Source: Lysinibacillus piscis
GTDB lineage: Bacteria; Bacillota; Bacilli; Bacillales_A; Planococcaceae
DNA: 64,000 bases
Direction: 5' to 3'
Assembly (NCBI RefSeq): GCF_026012395.1
Contig: NZ_BRZA01000002.1
Location: 372,001 to 436,000 of the forward strand
In this document: piece by piece, positions 25,776-34,602 of the stretch
Layout: each line of letters starts with the position of its first letter
Numbering within the stretch: position 1 is the stretch's first letter
Program-made: the position numbers and the translations under genes
The notes under the pieces: generated by a model
The model's database searches: none
What the model saw: the letters and a program-made list of their open reading frames with translations, nothing else
Told to the model about the DNA's origin: nothing

Positions 25776-28436
25776 ATGAAAGCAGTAGATATTCGCCGTA
25801 TGTATTTAGAATTTTTTAAAGAAAAAGGGCATCATCATGAGCCGTCAGCACCACTTGTCCCAATTAATGACCCATCCTTATTATGGATTAACTCAGGAGT
25901 AGCGACATTAAAACCATATTTTGATGGTCGTATTATTCCTGATAATCCACGTATTACAAATGCCCAAAAATCGATTCGTACCAATGATATTGAAAATGTA
26001 GGCAAAACGGCTCGTCACCATACATTCTTTGAAATGCTAGGAAACTTCTCGATTGGTGATTACTTTAAAAAAGAGTCCATCCACTATGCATGGGAGTTTT
26101 TAACGGACAAAAAGTGGATGGGCTTTGATCCAGAGCTGTTATCGATTACTGTCCATCCTGAAGACCAAGAAGCTTATGATGTATGGCATCAGGAAATTGG
26201 CATTCCAGAGGAGCGTTTAATTCGTTTGGAAGGGAACTTCTGGGATATCGGAGAAGGTCCATCTGGTCCAAACTCTGAAATCTTCTATGACCGTGGAGCG
26301 GAATATGGCACAGATGATAATGATCCAGAAATGTATCCAGGTGGCGAAAATGAGCGCTATTTAGAAGTGTGGAACTTAGTATTTTCACAATTCAATCATA
26401 ATCCTGATGGCACATATACACCACTACCAAAGCAAAATATTGATACAGGAATGGGCTTAGAGCGTATCGTTTCTGTTGTGCAAAATGTACCAACAAACTT
26501 TGACACAGATTTATTCATGCCAATTATTGAAAAAATCGAGGAGTTTGCGAATCGTTCCTATAAACGTCCAGGTGAAGTAGCGTTAAGCGAAATTTTTGGC
26601 TCTGAGGAAGATATTAATACACCATTTAAAGTCATTGCAGACCATATTCGTACAGTAGCCTTTGCAATTGGTGATGGTGCATTGCCATCCAATGAGGGGC
26701 GTGGCTATGTACTACGTCGTTTATTACGTCGTGCTGTGCGTTATGCAAAACAAATTGGCATTGAAAAACCATTTATGTTTGAGCTAGTACCGACAGTTGG
26801 TAAAATCATGGAGGACTTCTACCCAGAGGTAACAGAGAAATGTGAATTTATTCAACGTGTTATTAAAAATGAGGAGCTACGATTCCATGAAACATTGGAT
26901 GGTGGTTTAGCTATTTTTAATGAGGTTGTAGAAGCACAAAAGGCGGCTGGTCATGATTATATTCCTGGTGCAGATGCATTCCGATTGTATGATACATTCG
27001 GCTTCCCAATTGAATTAACAGAAGAATATGCGGAAGAGGTAGGTATGAAGGTAGACCATGAAGGCTTTGAGGTAGCAATGGAGGAGCAACGTGAGCGTGC
27101 TCGTGCGGCTCGTCAAGATGTGGATTCCATGCAGGTGCAAAATGAAGTGCTAGCCAACTTAACAGTAGCAAGTGAATTTGTTGGCTACGATACATTAACA
27201 GTAGAGACAAGTGTTGCAGCGATGATTGTGAATGGACAAGTAGCAACAGCCGCTTCAGAAGGACAAGAAGCATTAGTTATTTTAGCACAAACGCCATTTT
27301 ATGCAGAAATGGGTGGTCAAATTGCGGATAACGGACGTATTGTCAATGACCGTTTTACAGCTGTGGTCAAAGATGTACAAAAAGCACCAAATGGTCAACC
27401 ATTGCATACAGTAGTTGTGGAATCTGGTGAAATGCATGTAGACGATGTGGTCACAGCAACGGTTAACCGAGATGACCGCAATTTAATCATTAAAAACCAT
27501 ACAGCGACACATATTATGCAACGTGCATTAAAAGATGTACTTGGCAACCATGTCAACCAAGCTGGTTCTTATGTAGGACCTGATCGTTTACGCTTTGACT
27601 TCTCACACTTCGGTCAAGTAACAAAAGAGGAATTACAGCAAATTGAACGTATTGTTAATGAAAAAGTGTGGGATGATATAGAGGTCATCATTGAAGAAAA
27701 AGCGATTGATGAAGCAAGAGCGATGGGTGCAATGGCTTTATTCGGTGAAAAATATGGCGATATTGTTCGTGTTGTATCGATTGGCGACTATTCAATTGAG
27801 CTATGTGGTGGGCTTCATGTAAAACGCTCTTCAGAAATTGGCTTCTTTAAAATTGTTTCTGAAGGTGGTATTGGTGCGGGCACGCGCCGTATCGAGGCTG
27901 TGACAGGCAAAGTGGCTTATGAAGCGGTGAAGGAAGAAGAAGCGCTATTAACAGAGGCGGCAGCATTATTAAAAGCGAACCCAAAAGACATTGTGACAAA
28001 AGTACAAACATTACAAGCAGACTATAAAGAATTACAACGTGAAAATGAAGCATTATCACAAAAAATGGCCAATGCACAAGCGGGTGCAATTGTGGATGCA
28101 GCCCAAACAATTGGTGATGTCACAGTACTTTCAACAAAAGTAGAAGCAAAAGATAATAATCAGCTTCGTCAAATGATGGATGACTTAAAAGGAAAAATGT
28201 CCAAAGCAGTCATTGTACTAGGTGCTGTGGATGGGGATAAAGTCATGTTATGTGCTGGTGTGACAAAAGATTTAATCGGTGGCAATTATCACGCTGGAAA
28301 TATTGTGAAAATGGTTGCTGAAAGCTGTGGTGGTAAAGGTGGCGGTCGTCCAGATATGGCGATGGCTGGTGCAAAAGAGGTTGGAAAACTTGAAGAAGCA
28401 CTACTTTCTGTGTATGATTATGTTAAAACCATTTAA
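25776..28436 (+). CDS. alaS: Alanyl-tRNA synthetase
   Basis: An 886-residue class II synthetase. It begins with a catalytic core ([38 protein letters not shown]) and continues with an editing domain with zinc-binding [11 protein letters not shown] and [13 protein letters not shown]. The C-terminal oligomerisation domain ends [17 protein letters not shown] 25776 follows AGGAGG. Regulated by the T-box above. Confidence 0.97.
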   Translation: MKAVDIRRMYLEFFKEKGHHHEPSAPLVPINDPSLLWINSGVATLKPYFDGRIIPDNPRITNAQKSIRTNDIENVGKTARHHTFFEMLGNFSIGDYFKKESIHYAWEFLTDKKWMGFDPELLSITVHPEDQEAYDVWHQEIGIPEERLIRLEGNFWDIGEGPSGPNSEIFYDRGAEYGTDDNDPEMYPGGENERYLEVWNLVFSQFNHNPDGTYTPLPKQNIDTGMGLERIVSVVQNVPTNFDTDLFMPIIEKIEEFANRSYKRPGEVALSEIFGSEEDINTPFKVIADHIRTVAFAIGDGALPSNEGRGYVLRRLLRRAVRYAKQIGIEKPFMFELVPTVGKIMEDFYPEVTEKCEFIQRVIKNEELRFHETLDGGLAIFNEVVEAQKAAGHDYIPGADAFRLYDTFGFPIELTEEYAEEVGMKVDHEGFEVAMEEQRERARAARQDVDSMQVQNEVLANLTVASEFVGYDTLTVETSVAAMIVNGQVATAASEGQEALVILAQTPFYAEMGGQIADNGRIVNDRFTAVVKDVQKAPNGQPLHTVVVESGEMHVDDVVTATVNRDDRNLIIKNHTATHIMQRALKDVLGNHVNQAGSYVGPDRLRFDFSHFGQVTKEELQQIERIVNEKVWDDIEVIIEEKAIDEARAMGAMALFGEKYGDIVRVVSIGDYSIELCGGLHVKRSSEIGFFKIVSEGGIGAGTRRIEAVTGKVAYEAVKEEEALLTEAAALLKANPKDIVTKVQTLQADYKELQRENEALSQKMANAQAGAIVDAAQTIGDVTVLSTKVEAKDNNQLRQMMDDLKGKMSKAVIVLGAVDGDKVMLCAGVTKDLIGGNYHAGNIVKMVAESCGGKGGGRPDMAMAGAKEVGKLEEALLSVYDYVKTI

Positions 28437-28465
28437 TTAATCATCAATATCAGTTATAATAGATG

Positions 28466-28503
28466 GAAATAGGAGATGAGCTTTTGTGCACATCTCCTTA
28501 TTT
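28466..28503 (+). other. Hairpin between alaS and ireB
   Basis: AAATAGGAGATG pairs with CATCTCCTTATTT with a single bulge. The T-run is weak, so it may be a leaky terminator after alaS or a structure in the ireB leader. A TATAAT at about 28455 could be a -10 box for ireB-ruvX. Confidence 0.4.
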
Positions 28504-28523
28504 CTGAAAGCGAGGTGCTGGTC

Positions 28524-28796
28524 ATGACTTCATTTGATCAAACAATGAAATTTAACTTTCCAGAAGAATCAATGGAACAGGAAGTCAAGCAGGTAATGTT
28601 GAAAGTACATTCTTCATTAGAGGAAAAAGGATATAATCCAATTAATCAAATTGTCGGTTACTTACTTTCTGGTGATCCGGCATACATTCCTCGCCATCAG
28701 GATGCTCGTAATTTAATCCGAAAGCTTGAACGTGATGAAATTTTAGAAGAGCTTGTGAAATTTTATATTAAACAGAATAATGGGGATTTAAAATGA
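28524..28796 (+). CDS. IreB-family regulatory phosphoprotein (UPF0297, YrzL)
   Basis: A 90-residue protein of the UPF0297 family, start [15 protein letters not shown], with [15 protein letters not shown] in the middle. In Enterococcus, IreB is phosphorylated on N-terminal threonines by the PASTA kinase IreK and affects cell-wall stress responses; Thr2 and Thr7 are available here. ATG 28524 follows GAGGTG; the longer frame from 28476 runs through the hairpin. The stop overlaps the ruvX start by 4 bases, the usual operon arrangement. Confidence 0.9.
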   Translation: MTSFDQTMKFNFPEESMEQEVKQVMLKVHSSLEEKGYNPINQIVGYLLSGDPAYIPRHQDARNLIRKLERDEILEELVKFYIKQNNGDLK

Positions 28797-29209
28797 GAAT
28801 TATGGGATTAGACGTTGGGTCGAAAACTGTAGGCGTTGCTATTAGCGATGCTTTAGGATGGACGGCTCAAGGTATTGAAACCGTAAAAATTGATGAAACA
28901 CAAGATGAGTTCGGTATTGAGCGCATTACCGAACTTGTCAAAGAGTATGCCATCACGGAATTTGTTGTTGGCTATCCAAAAAACATGAATAATACGGTAG
29001 GGCCACGTGGGGAGGCTTCCGAACGCTATAAAACGCTATTGGAAGATACTTTTGCAATGCCCGTCAAGCTGTGGGATGAGCGTCTAACGACAATGGCTGC
29101 GGAGCGCATGTTGATTGAGGCAGATGTAAGTCGCAAAAAGCGTAAGCAAGTCATTGATAAAATGGCGGCTGTAATGATTTTACAAGGCTATTTAGATAGC
29201 AAAAATTAA
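28793..29209 (+). CDS. ruvX: Putative Holliday junction resolvase / pre-16S rRNA nuclease YqgF (RuvX)
   Basis: A 138-residue RNase H-fold nuclease. The start [19 protein letters not shown] holds the first catalytic Asp; [14 protein letters not shown] and the [13 protein letters not shown] region complete the site. Described as a Holliday junction resolvase family member and, in E. coli, as a 16S rRNA 5'-end maturation nuclease. It overlaps ireB by ATGA. Confidence 0.92.
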   Translation: MRIMGLDVGSKTVGVAISDALGWTAQGIETVKIDETQDEFGIERITELVKEYAITEFVVGYPKNMNNTVGPRGEASERYKTLLEDTFAMPVKLWDERLTTMAAERMLIEADVSRKKRKQVIDKMAAVMILQGYLDSKN

Positions 29210-29230
29210 CGAGTAGGGAGATAATTTTAC

Positions 29231-29539
29231 ATGACAAACGAGCATAACCATGAAGAAGAATTACATGTACAACATATTACGGTGATTGATGAAAACGGTA
29301 ACGAGCAACTATGCGAGGTGATTCACGTACACGAATCGCCAGAATTCGGAAAATCGTATGTGTTTTACTCAATGGTAGGCGCTGAAGAAGATGAAGATGG
29401 CTCAGTAGAAATTTTCGTATCTTCATTTGTACCATCTGAAAATGGTGAAGACGGTGAATTAACACCGATTGAAACAGAGGCAGAGTGGGATATGGTAGAA
29501 GATGTGCTGAACGCATTAGAAGATGAGCTTGAAGACTAA
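29231..29539 (+). CDS. DUF1292 protein (UPF0473, YrzB)
   Basis: A 102-residue, very acidic small protein. A beta-rich DUF1292 domain shows [29 protein letters not shown] and the closing [20 protein letters not shown]. Its function is unknown. It follows ireB-ruvX, its normal place in Firmicutes, and is ended by a terminator. Confidence 0.88.
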   Translation: MTNEHNHEEELHVQHITVIDENGNEQLCEVIHVHESPEFGKSYVFYSMVGAEEDEDGSVEIFVSSFVPSENGEDGELTPIETEAEWDMVEDVLNALEDELED

Positions 29540-29552
29540 TCAATCCATATAA

Positions 29553-29587
29553 AACAAGGATAGCAACTCGCAGTCCTTGTTTTTTTC
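29553..29587 (+). terminator. Terminator after the first DUF1292 gene
   Basis: AACAAGGA (29553-29560) pairs with TCCTTGTT (29574-29581), followed by a run of T. Confidence 0.8.
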
Positions 29588-29596
29588 TTGGCTTGG

Positions 29597-29614
29597 ATAA
29601 AGTGAACCTTCAAT
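29597..29614 (+). repeat. Second copy of the dispersed repeat start
   Basis: An exact 18-base match to 2292-2309 (ataaagtgaaccttcaat). The rest of the element is not recognisable here, suggesting a truncated copy placed between the two DUF1292 genes. Confidence 0.5.
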
Positions 29615-29659
29615 CGGGTTTTTACAGGATAAAAAGACAAAGTGGAAGGCGGTAGTGTG

Positions 29660-30190
29660 ATGAACGAGGAAATACAGGAATTTTTTATTGTCGATGCAGA
29701 GGGCAAGGAGCAAAAATGTCGTGTCGTTTTTACCTTTGATGCAGAGGAAAAATCATATGTGCTGTTTTCATTAATTGATGCAGATGGCAATGAAATAGCT
29801 GGTGATTTATCGGCTATGACGTTTGATTATGATGACAACACAGGCGAGATGACGAATTTACAGCCCGTTGAAACAGAGGCAGAGTGGGAAATGATTAATG
29901 AGGTCGTCTTAACGTTACTGGATGAATTTGAGGAAGAGCCACAGCTAATTACAGTAGTAGAGGAGGATGGCAATGAACAAGTATGTGAAGTCATTCATAC
30001 ATTTGCATCCCCACAATTTCAGAAATCCTATGTCCTCTATGTTGCTGCAACAGATGAGCCAATAGCACAGCGAGAAATTTTTGCTGCACAGTATATGGCG
30101 GGAGAGCAGGATGCGATTGAAGAGCTATTGCCTATTGAAACAGAGGAAGAATGGGCATTAATTGAAGTAGAGTTAGCGAAATTATCATAA
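29660..30190 (+). CDS. Protein with two tandem DUF1292 domains
   Basis: A 176-residue acidic protein. Residues 1-85 (FFIVDAEGKEQKCRVVFTF, then EEKSYVLFSLI, ETEAEWEMINEVV) and 95-176 (LITVVEEDGNEQVCEVIHTF, FQKSYVLYVAA, ETEEEWALIEVEL) are each a DUF1292 domain. The second half is closer to the single-domain neighbour upstream. It looks like a duplication and fusion of that gene. Function unknown. ATG 29660 follows GGAAGGCGG; an in-frame GTG at 29642 has no ribosome site of its own. It lies between two terminators, so it is probably its own transcript. Confidence 0.8.
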   Translation: MNEEIQEFFIVDAEGKEQKCRVVFTFDAEEKSYVLFSLIDADGNEIAGDLSAMTFDYDDNTGEMTNLQPVETEAEWEMINEVVLTLLDEFEEEPQLITVVEEDGNEQVCEVIHTFASPQFQKSYVLYVAATDEPIAQREIFAAQYMAGEQDAIEELLPIETEEEWALIEVELAKLS

Positions 30191-30205
30191 GAGAAAAAGC
30201 GATTT

Positions 30206-30249
30206 GTAGTTACTCTTTTGCGAAGGTAAAGGAGTAGCTACGTTTTTTT
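30206..30249 (+). terminator. Terminator before mltG
   Basis: GTAGTTACTC (30206-30215) pairs with GAGTAGCTAC (30232-30241) with one mismatch, followed by seven T. Confidence 0.8.
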
Positions 30250-30251
30250 GT

Positions 30252-30280
30252 TTGTCGTAGAAAGTGATTTCTAGTATGAT
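30252..30280 (+). promoter_or_regulatory. Promoter of mltG
   Basis: TTGTCG (30252-30257), 17 bases, TATGAT (30275-30280). Its start point near 30287 excludes the longer ORF start at 30264. Confidence 0.55.
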
Positions 30281-30308
30281 AATGGGGAATGATAGGGGGG
30301 AGACACCC

Positions 30309-31436
30309 GTGAGTAACGGTTCCAAAAAGCAAGAAATGTTATCTAAGATGCAAGAAAGAAAGTCAGAGGTAAAAATTGTGAGAAGAATAGTAGCAATAAT
30401 TGCCGCCGTCATTATTATCGCATTAGCTGGTGCTGGCTGGTTTGGCTATAGTTATGTAAAAGAAGCACTTCAACCAATAGATCCGAACGCAACGAAAACA
30501 ATTGCGGTCGAAGTGCCAATTGGCTCAAGTTTAAGTACAATCTCTGCCTTATTAGAGAAAAAAGGTATTATTAAAGATGCCCGTGTATTTAAATATTACG
30601 CAAAATTTAAAAATGAATCTCAGTTCCAAGCGGGAGATTATGATTTAACAAAAGCCATGACCTTTGATGAATTAATTGAAAGTTTAAAGACAGGTAAAGT
30701 GTATCGTAAGCCAGTCTTTACGATGACGATTCCAGAAGGCTTGACACTTGAACAAATTGGTAACATTATCGAAAAGAAAACACCATATACACAGCAACAA
30801 TTTATGGATTTGGTGACAAGTGATGCATTTGTTCAACAAATGATGGCTAATTATCCAGAGCTGATTACAGATGCTGTACTAGCAGATACGATTCGCTATG
30901 ATTTAGAGGGTTATTTATTCCCAGCTACGTATCCTTATTATGAGGAAAAACCATCACTTGAAGCGATTGTCGAAGAGATGATTTCTGCGATGAATGATGT
31001 TGTGAGAAATTATAGTGATGTGTTAGCTGAAAAAGAGATGTCAGTGCATGAGCTATTAACATTTGCGTCTTTATTAGAGGAAGAGGCGACAGCGCAAACA
31101 GATCGTGAAACAATCGCCAGCGTCTTTTATAATCGTATAAAAACGGACATGCCATTGCAAACAGACCCGACTGTTTTATATGCACTTGGTGGACATAAAG
31201 ATCGCGTCCTTTATGAGGATTTAGAAGTAGATAATGTATACAACACCTATAAAAATAAAGGACTGCCACCAGGACCAATTGCAGGTGCAGGGAAATCGTC
31301 TATTGAAGCGACATTGAACCCAAGCAAAACAGAGTATTTCTACTTCTTAGCAGACAAAGAGGGCGTGAACCACTTCTCTAAAACATATGATGAACATTTG
31401 CAAAAGGTAGAAAAATATTTACGAAAAGCAGAGTAA
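30309..31436 (+). CDS. mltG: Endolytic murein transglycosylase MltG (YrrL)
   Basis: A 375-residue membrane-anchored enzyme that cuts nascent glycan strands and sets their length. One membrane helix (IVRRIVAIIAAVIIIALAGA) at about residues 22-45 is followed by the YceG domain outside the cell. The catalytic glutamate region is LLTFASLLEEEATAQTDRE, with QTDPTVLYALGG and GLPPGPIAGAGKSSIEA downstream. GTG 30309 is 7-8 bases from AGGGGGGA (30294-30301). The next B. subtilis gene, trmR, is displaced by the toxin insertion. Confidence 0.93.
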   Translation: MSNGSKKQEMLSKMQERKSEVKIVRRIVAIIAAVIIIALAGAGWFGYSYVKEALQPIDPNATKTIAVEVPIGSSLSTISALLEKKGIIKDARVFKYYAKFKNESQFQAGDYDLTKAMTFDELIESLKTGKVYRKPVFTMTIPEGLTLEQIGNIIEKKTPYTQQQFMDLVTSDAFVQQMMANYPELITDAVLADTIRYDLEGYLFPATYPYYEEKPSLEAIVEEMISAMNDVVRNYSDVLAEKEMSVHELLTFASLLEEEATAQTDRETIASVFYNRIKTDMPLQTDPTVLYALGGHKDRVLYEDLEVDNVYNTYKNKGLPPGPIAGAGKSSIEATLNPSKTEYFYFLADKEGVNHFSKTYDEHLQKVEKYLRKAE

Positions 31437-31461
31437 GCTGTTAGAGAAGAAATAATGAATA

Positions 31462-31504
31462 GGGCGAGTGAGAAACCTGTATTTAAGAGGTTTCTCACTC
31501 GCCC
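31462..31504 (+). terminator. Strong hairpin after mltG
   Basis: GGGCGAGTGAGAAACC (31462-31477) pairs perfectly with GGTTTCTCACTCGCCC (31489-31504), a 16-base-pair stem, but only ATTTTC follows. It may act in both directions between converging units. Confidence 0.75.
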
Positions 31505-31565
31505 ATTTTCATGATGAATAACTAAAAAGTGATTACTTGAATGATGGTCATGTAGTGGGGTTTTA

Positions 31566-31808
31566 TTAGCGCCATTTTAATTCAGGGTAAATGTCAGAGA
31601 GTTTTATCCCTTCAATCGTGCCCTCTTCAAAGAGTTCCTCAGTATCATCAAATTTCTGATAATAGTGATGTCTACCACTGGACGTTGACAAAAAAGATTC
31701 ACCATTTTGACCATGGCTTATCCAATACTCTTTTTCCTTATAAAGGAAATTGAATTCCTCACCATTTGCAATTCTACTTTGAAATTCTCTGTATTCTTCC
31801 TCAGTCAT
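31566..31808 (-). CDS. Candidate immunity protein for the adjacent toxin-like protein
   Basis: An 80-residue, acidic soluble protein (MTEEEYREFQSRIANGEE, then YKEKEYWISHGQNGESF, and ELFEEGTIEGIKLSDIYPEL). It resembles the small single-domain proteins that sit behind polymorphic toxins as immunity partners, but I cannot name the family. It starts 14 bases after the stop of the toxin-like gene on the same strand, with AGAGGGA as ribosome site, so the two are co-transcribed with toxin first, the usual order. Confidence 0.6.
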   Translation of the reverse strand: MTEEEYREFQSRIANGEEFNFLYKEKEYWISHGQNGESFLSTSSGRHHYYQKFDDTEELFEEGTIEGIKLSDIYPELKWR

Positions 31809-31822
31809 CTACTATCCCTCTT

Positions 31823-32500
31823 TCAATACCAATCTTTATTTCTAACCCCATTTACCCAATCGTGTCTATGAGGTACTTTGGGGTGCTGTTTTGGATTTCC
31901 GTGATCATCGTAATCAATATCTACATCTGCATTTCCATTTTTATCAAAGTATCTTCTTTGTACAACTTTTCCATTCCAAGACCCATCAGCAGTTCTATCT
32001 TGACTAGTGCGAGGCTTTCCAGTTGTAGGTAGTGAACGTGGGTCAGGATATACAGTGTGCCCATCCGTTTTAGTTCCATTTTGTTTGTGTTCTTGATAAG
32101 TTTTTTCATCAAGGTAATCTTCTATAAGATTATAAATCCATGTACCAGCAGCAATAACTGCACCAGCTACGATAACAACCCCAGCTGCTGTAATAACCAC
32201 TTGTCCTACTCCAGGAATAAACCATGTCCCCGATAAAGCACCAGTAATTGCAAAGGTTGTAGGTGCTGTATTTTCGGTATAGACAGCTTGTTCAAGCAAT
32301 TGCTGAAATTCTTCTTTAGAATAGAATGTTCCGTTGATGTGAATGCCCTCATCAGTTACTGTCACTTGTGCATTAACGGTTTGATTTTCCTCCTCATTTA
32401 CTGCACGAGCATAACTAAATGGTGTGATGGTTGTTGTAAACGTAATAACGAAAATCAAAAGAAACGATAACCATTTTTGTTTGTTGAAAGTATTTTTCAT
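31823..32500 (-). CDS. Secreted toxin-like protein with HxH C-terminal domain
   Basis: A 225-residue protein. Residues 1-33 form a signal peptide (KWLSFLLIFVITFTTTITPFSYARA). A region of unknown fold follows, then a Gly/Ala-rich hydrophobic segment at about 88-125 (ITAAGVVIVAGAVIAAGTW). The polar C-terminal domain has DVDIDYDDHGNPKQHPKVPH followed by RHDW, a dense set of Asp and His residues like a nuclease or metal-dependent toxin site. It looks like a short polymorphic toxin with its own export signal and resident immunity gene. The target is not known. ATG 32500 follows GGAAGGG. Confidence 0.6.
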   Translation of the reverse strand: MKNTFNKQKWLSFLLIFVITFTTTITPFSYARAVNEEENQTVNAQVTVTDEGIHINGTFYSKEEFQQLLEQAVYTENTAPTTFAITGALSGTWFIPGVGQVVITAAGVVIVAGAVIAAGTWIYNLIEDYLDEKTYQEHKQNGTKTDGHTVYPDPRSLPTTGKPRTSQDRTADGSWNGKVVQRRYFDKNGNADVDIDYDDHGNPKQHPKVPHRHDWVNGVRNKDWY

Positions 32501-33020
32501 TTGTGCAAATTCCCTTCCATTATTATTTTACCTACATATGTACCAAATTCATAGGTCCTATTCTTAAACCTGAGACCTCCTTCCTTCAATTCCACATTAC
32601 TACATCATAAAAAAAAAAAATCCAGATTTTTTCTGCACATTCGACAAATTTCGTTAAAACTAGTGGATAATCGACTTATTTCGGTATAAAATTTGTTTAA
32701 TACAATAGGAAGGTTCACTAAAATTCAGTATGCTACATAATAAGGCTAAAACCATAGCTTTCTTTTTATTTTCATGCTATTATAAATGGTGGCTTTTAAA
32801 CATACGTGATAGCAAAGGGGCATTTAGATAGGTTCTTTTGCGATGCAGATATTTATGATAGAAGAGTAAGGCTGTTGAGAGAGTGTTTGGCTTCTCACTA
32901 GTCCCTTGCTCATTTTTGTATGACAAAGTACCAAGACATTAGGTTTGGTCTTTTTCTTTTTGTTGTTACATGGATAACGACTAAGAACGTGTTGTGATGA
33001 GGAATGAGGGTGAATACACA
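32501..33020. other. AT-rich gene-free stretch between the toxin gene and trmR
   Basis: No convincing gene. It holds an inverted copy of the repeat core (32709-32719), a weak hairpin AAGGCTA/TAGCTTT with a T-rich tail (32740-32772), and a segment at 32849-32925 that resembles the mltG 3' end and its terminator (ATATTTATGA, then AGAGTAAGGCTGTTGAGAGAG, then CTTCTCACTAGTCCC). A short ACCAA/TTTGGT hairpin with TCTTTTTC lies near 32930-32955. The trmR promoter is not obvious. Confidence 0.5.
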
Positions 33021-33653
33021 ATGGAATTATCAGATACGTATATACAATCTTTTATTCAACCACGCCACGAATTGCTTTTAGAAATGGAGGCATTTGCGGC
33101 AGCCCATCATGTACCGATTATGCAGCTTGCTGGCATTGATGCACTCAATCAATTATTGCGCATTCAAAAACCAGCAACGATTTTGGAAATTGGTACGGCA
33201 ATCGGCTATTCAGCTATTCGTATGGCAGAGGCGCTACCGACTGTGGAAATTGTCACGATTGAGCGTGATGTAGAGCGTGCAAATAGAGCAAAGGCGTATA
33301 TTGCCCGTTCAGTAGCAGCAGAGCGTATTACAGTCATCGAAGGAGATGCCTTAGAGGTGAATGATAAGGCGATTGATCGAGCATTTGATGCAGTGTTTAT
33401 TGATGCTGCTAAAGGTCAATATCAGCGCTTTTTTGAAAAATATGCACCGTTAGTACGCTCAGGTGGTGTGTTGTATATAGACAATATGTATATGCATGGT
33501 TTATCGGATTTAGATTTAAAGGAAGTGCCACGTCGAAAACGGACGATGATTCGTAATTTAAAAAATTTCACGGATTGGATACTACAGCACCCTGATTATA
33601 CGAGTGCTTTTTTACCAGTTGGTGACGGTTTATTATTATGTTTAAAGAGGTGA
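33021..33653 (+). CDS. trmR: tRNA 5-hydroxyuridine methyltransferase TrmR (YrrM)
   Basis: A 210-residue SAM-dependent O-methyltransferase. It shows ILEIGTAIGYSAIRMA (SAM motif I), VEIVTIERDVERANRAK, DAVFIDAAKGQYQRF and GGVLYIDNMYMHG. B. subtilis TrmR makes 5-methoxyuridine at tRNA position 34 from the 5-hydroxyuridine made by the two U32-family proteins encoded next. ATG 33021 follows GAGGGTG. The stop overlaps the ribosome site of trhP1. Confidence 0.9.
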   Translation: MELSDTYIQSFIQPRHELLLEMEAFAAAHHVPIMQLAGIDALNQLLRIQKPATILEIGTAIGYSAIRMAEALPTVEIVTIERDVERANRAKAYIARSVAAERITVIEGDALEVNDKAIDRAFDAVFIDAAKGQYQRFFEKYAPLVRSGGVLYIDNMYMHGLSDLDLKEVPRRKRTMIRNLKNFTDWILQHPDYTSAFLPVGDGLLLCLKR

Positions 33654-33658
33654 CAAGT

Positions 33659-34591
33659 ATGAAAAAACCAGAATTGCTTGTGACACCGCAATCTGTAGAA
33701 CATGTAAAAGCACTTTTACATGCGGGGGCAGATGCCTTTGTCATTGGAGAACAACAATTCGGGCTACGTTTAGCAGGAGAATTTTCTGTACAGGAAGTTG
33801 AAGAAGCAACAAAGTTAATTCACGCAGCAGGCAAAAAAGTATATGTGGCAGTGAATGCGTTATTCCATAATGAAAAATTAGAGGCTCTCGCTACTTATTT
33901 AAAGGAAATGCAGCGTATTGGTGTAGATCGTTTAATTTATGGTGATCCAGCTGTATTGATTGTCCGTCGTGAGCAAGATGTGACGATTCCGTTGCATTGG
34001 AATACGGAGACAACAGCCACAAGCTGGTTTACAGCGAATTACTGGGGTAAGCGTGGCGCAACACGAGCAGTGCTTGCACGTGAGCTATCGTTAGACGAAA
34101 TACTTGAAATTAAAGAACATGCCGAAGTTGAAATAGAAGTGCAAGTGCATGGGATGACATGTATGTTCCAATCGAAACGTCCATTACTTGGTCATTACTT
34201 CTTATATCAAGATAAGGTCATGGAAATTGAAAATCGTAAAGACCACCGCAATATGTTTTTACATGATGATGAGCGTAATAACAAGTATCCTATTTACGAA
34301 GATGCGAATGGTACGCATATTTTTAGTCCAAACGATATGTGCATTATTGATGAGCTTGGTGAATTGTTTGAGGCTGGTATTGATGCATTGAAAATCGAGG
34401 GCGTTTTACAGGCACCAGAATACGTTGTGACGGTGACAGAGGCTTATCGTCAAGCCATTGACACCTATTTTGATGAGTCAGAAGATGCCTATGAGGATAT
34501 AAAAGATGATTTACTAGCAAAAATTGAAGAGATTCAGCCAGCTATCAGACCATTGGATACAGGCTTTATCTTCAAAGAAACAGTTTACTAG
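33659..34591 (+). CDS. trhP1: U32-family tRNA hydroxylation protein TrhP1 (YrrN)
   Basis: A 310-residue protein of the U32 'peptidase' family: MKKPELLVTPQSVEHVKALL, then GADAFVIGEQQFGLR and VEIEVQVHGMTCMFQSKRP. In B. subtilis TrhP1 and TrhP2 support prephenate-dependent hydroxylation of U34. This copy lacks the multi-cysteine cluster present in its partner, which suggests a structural or partner role. AGAGGTG precedes ATG 33659; the gene is tightly coupled to trmR and trhP2. Confidence 0.88.
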   Translation: MKKPELLVTPQSVEHVKALLHAGADAFVIGEQQFGLRLAGEFSVQEVEEATKLIHAAGKKVYVAVNALFHNEKLEALATYLKEMQRIGVDRLIYGDPAVLIVRREQDVTIPLHWNTETTATSWFTANYWGKRGATRAVLARELSLDEILEIKEHAEVEIEVQVHGMTCMFQSKRPLLGHYFLYQDKVMEIENRKDHRNMFLHDDERNNKYPIYEDANGTHIFSPNDMCIIDELGELFEAGIDALKIEGVLQAPEYVVTVTEAYRQAIDTYFDESEDAYEDIKDDLLAKIEEIQPAIRPLDTGFIFKETVY

Positions 34592-34602
34592 GAGGGACAA
34601 AC

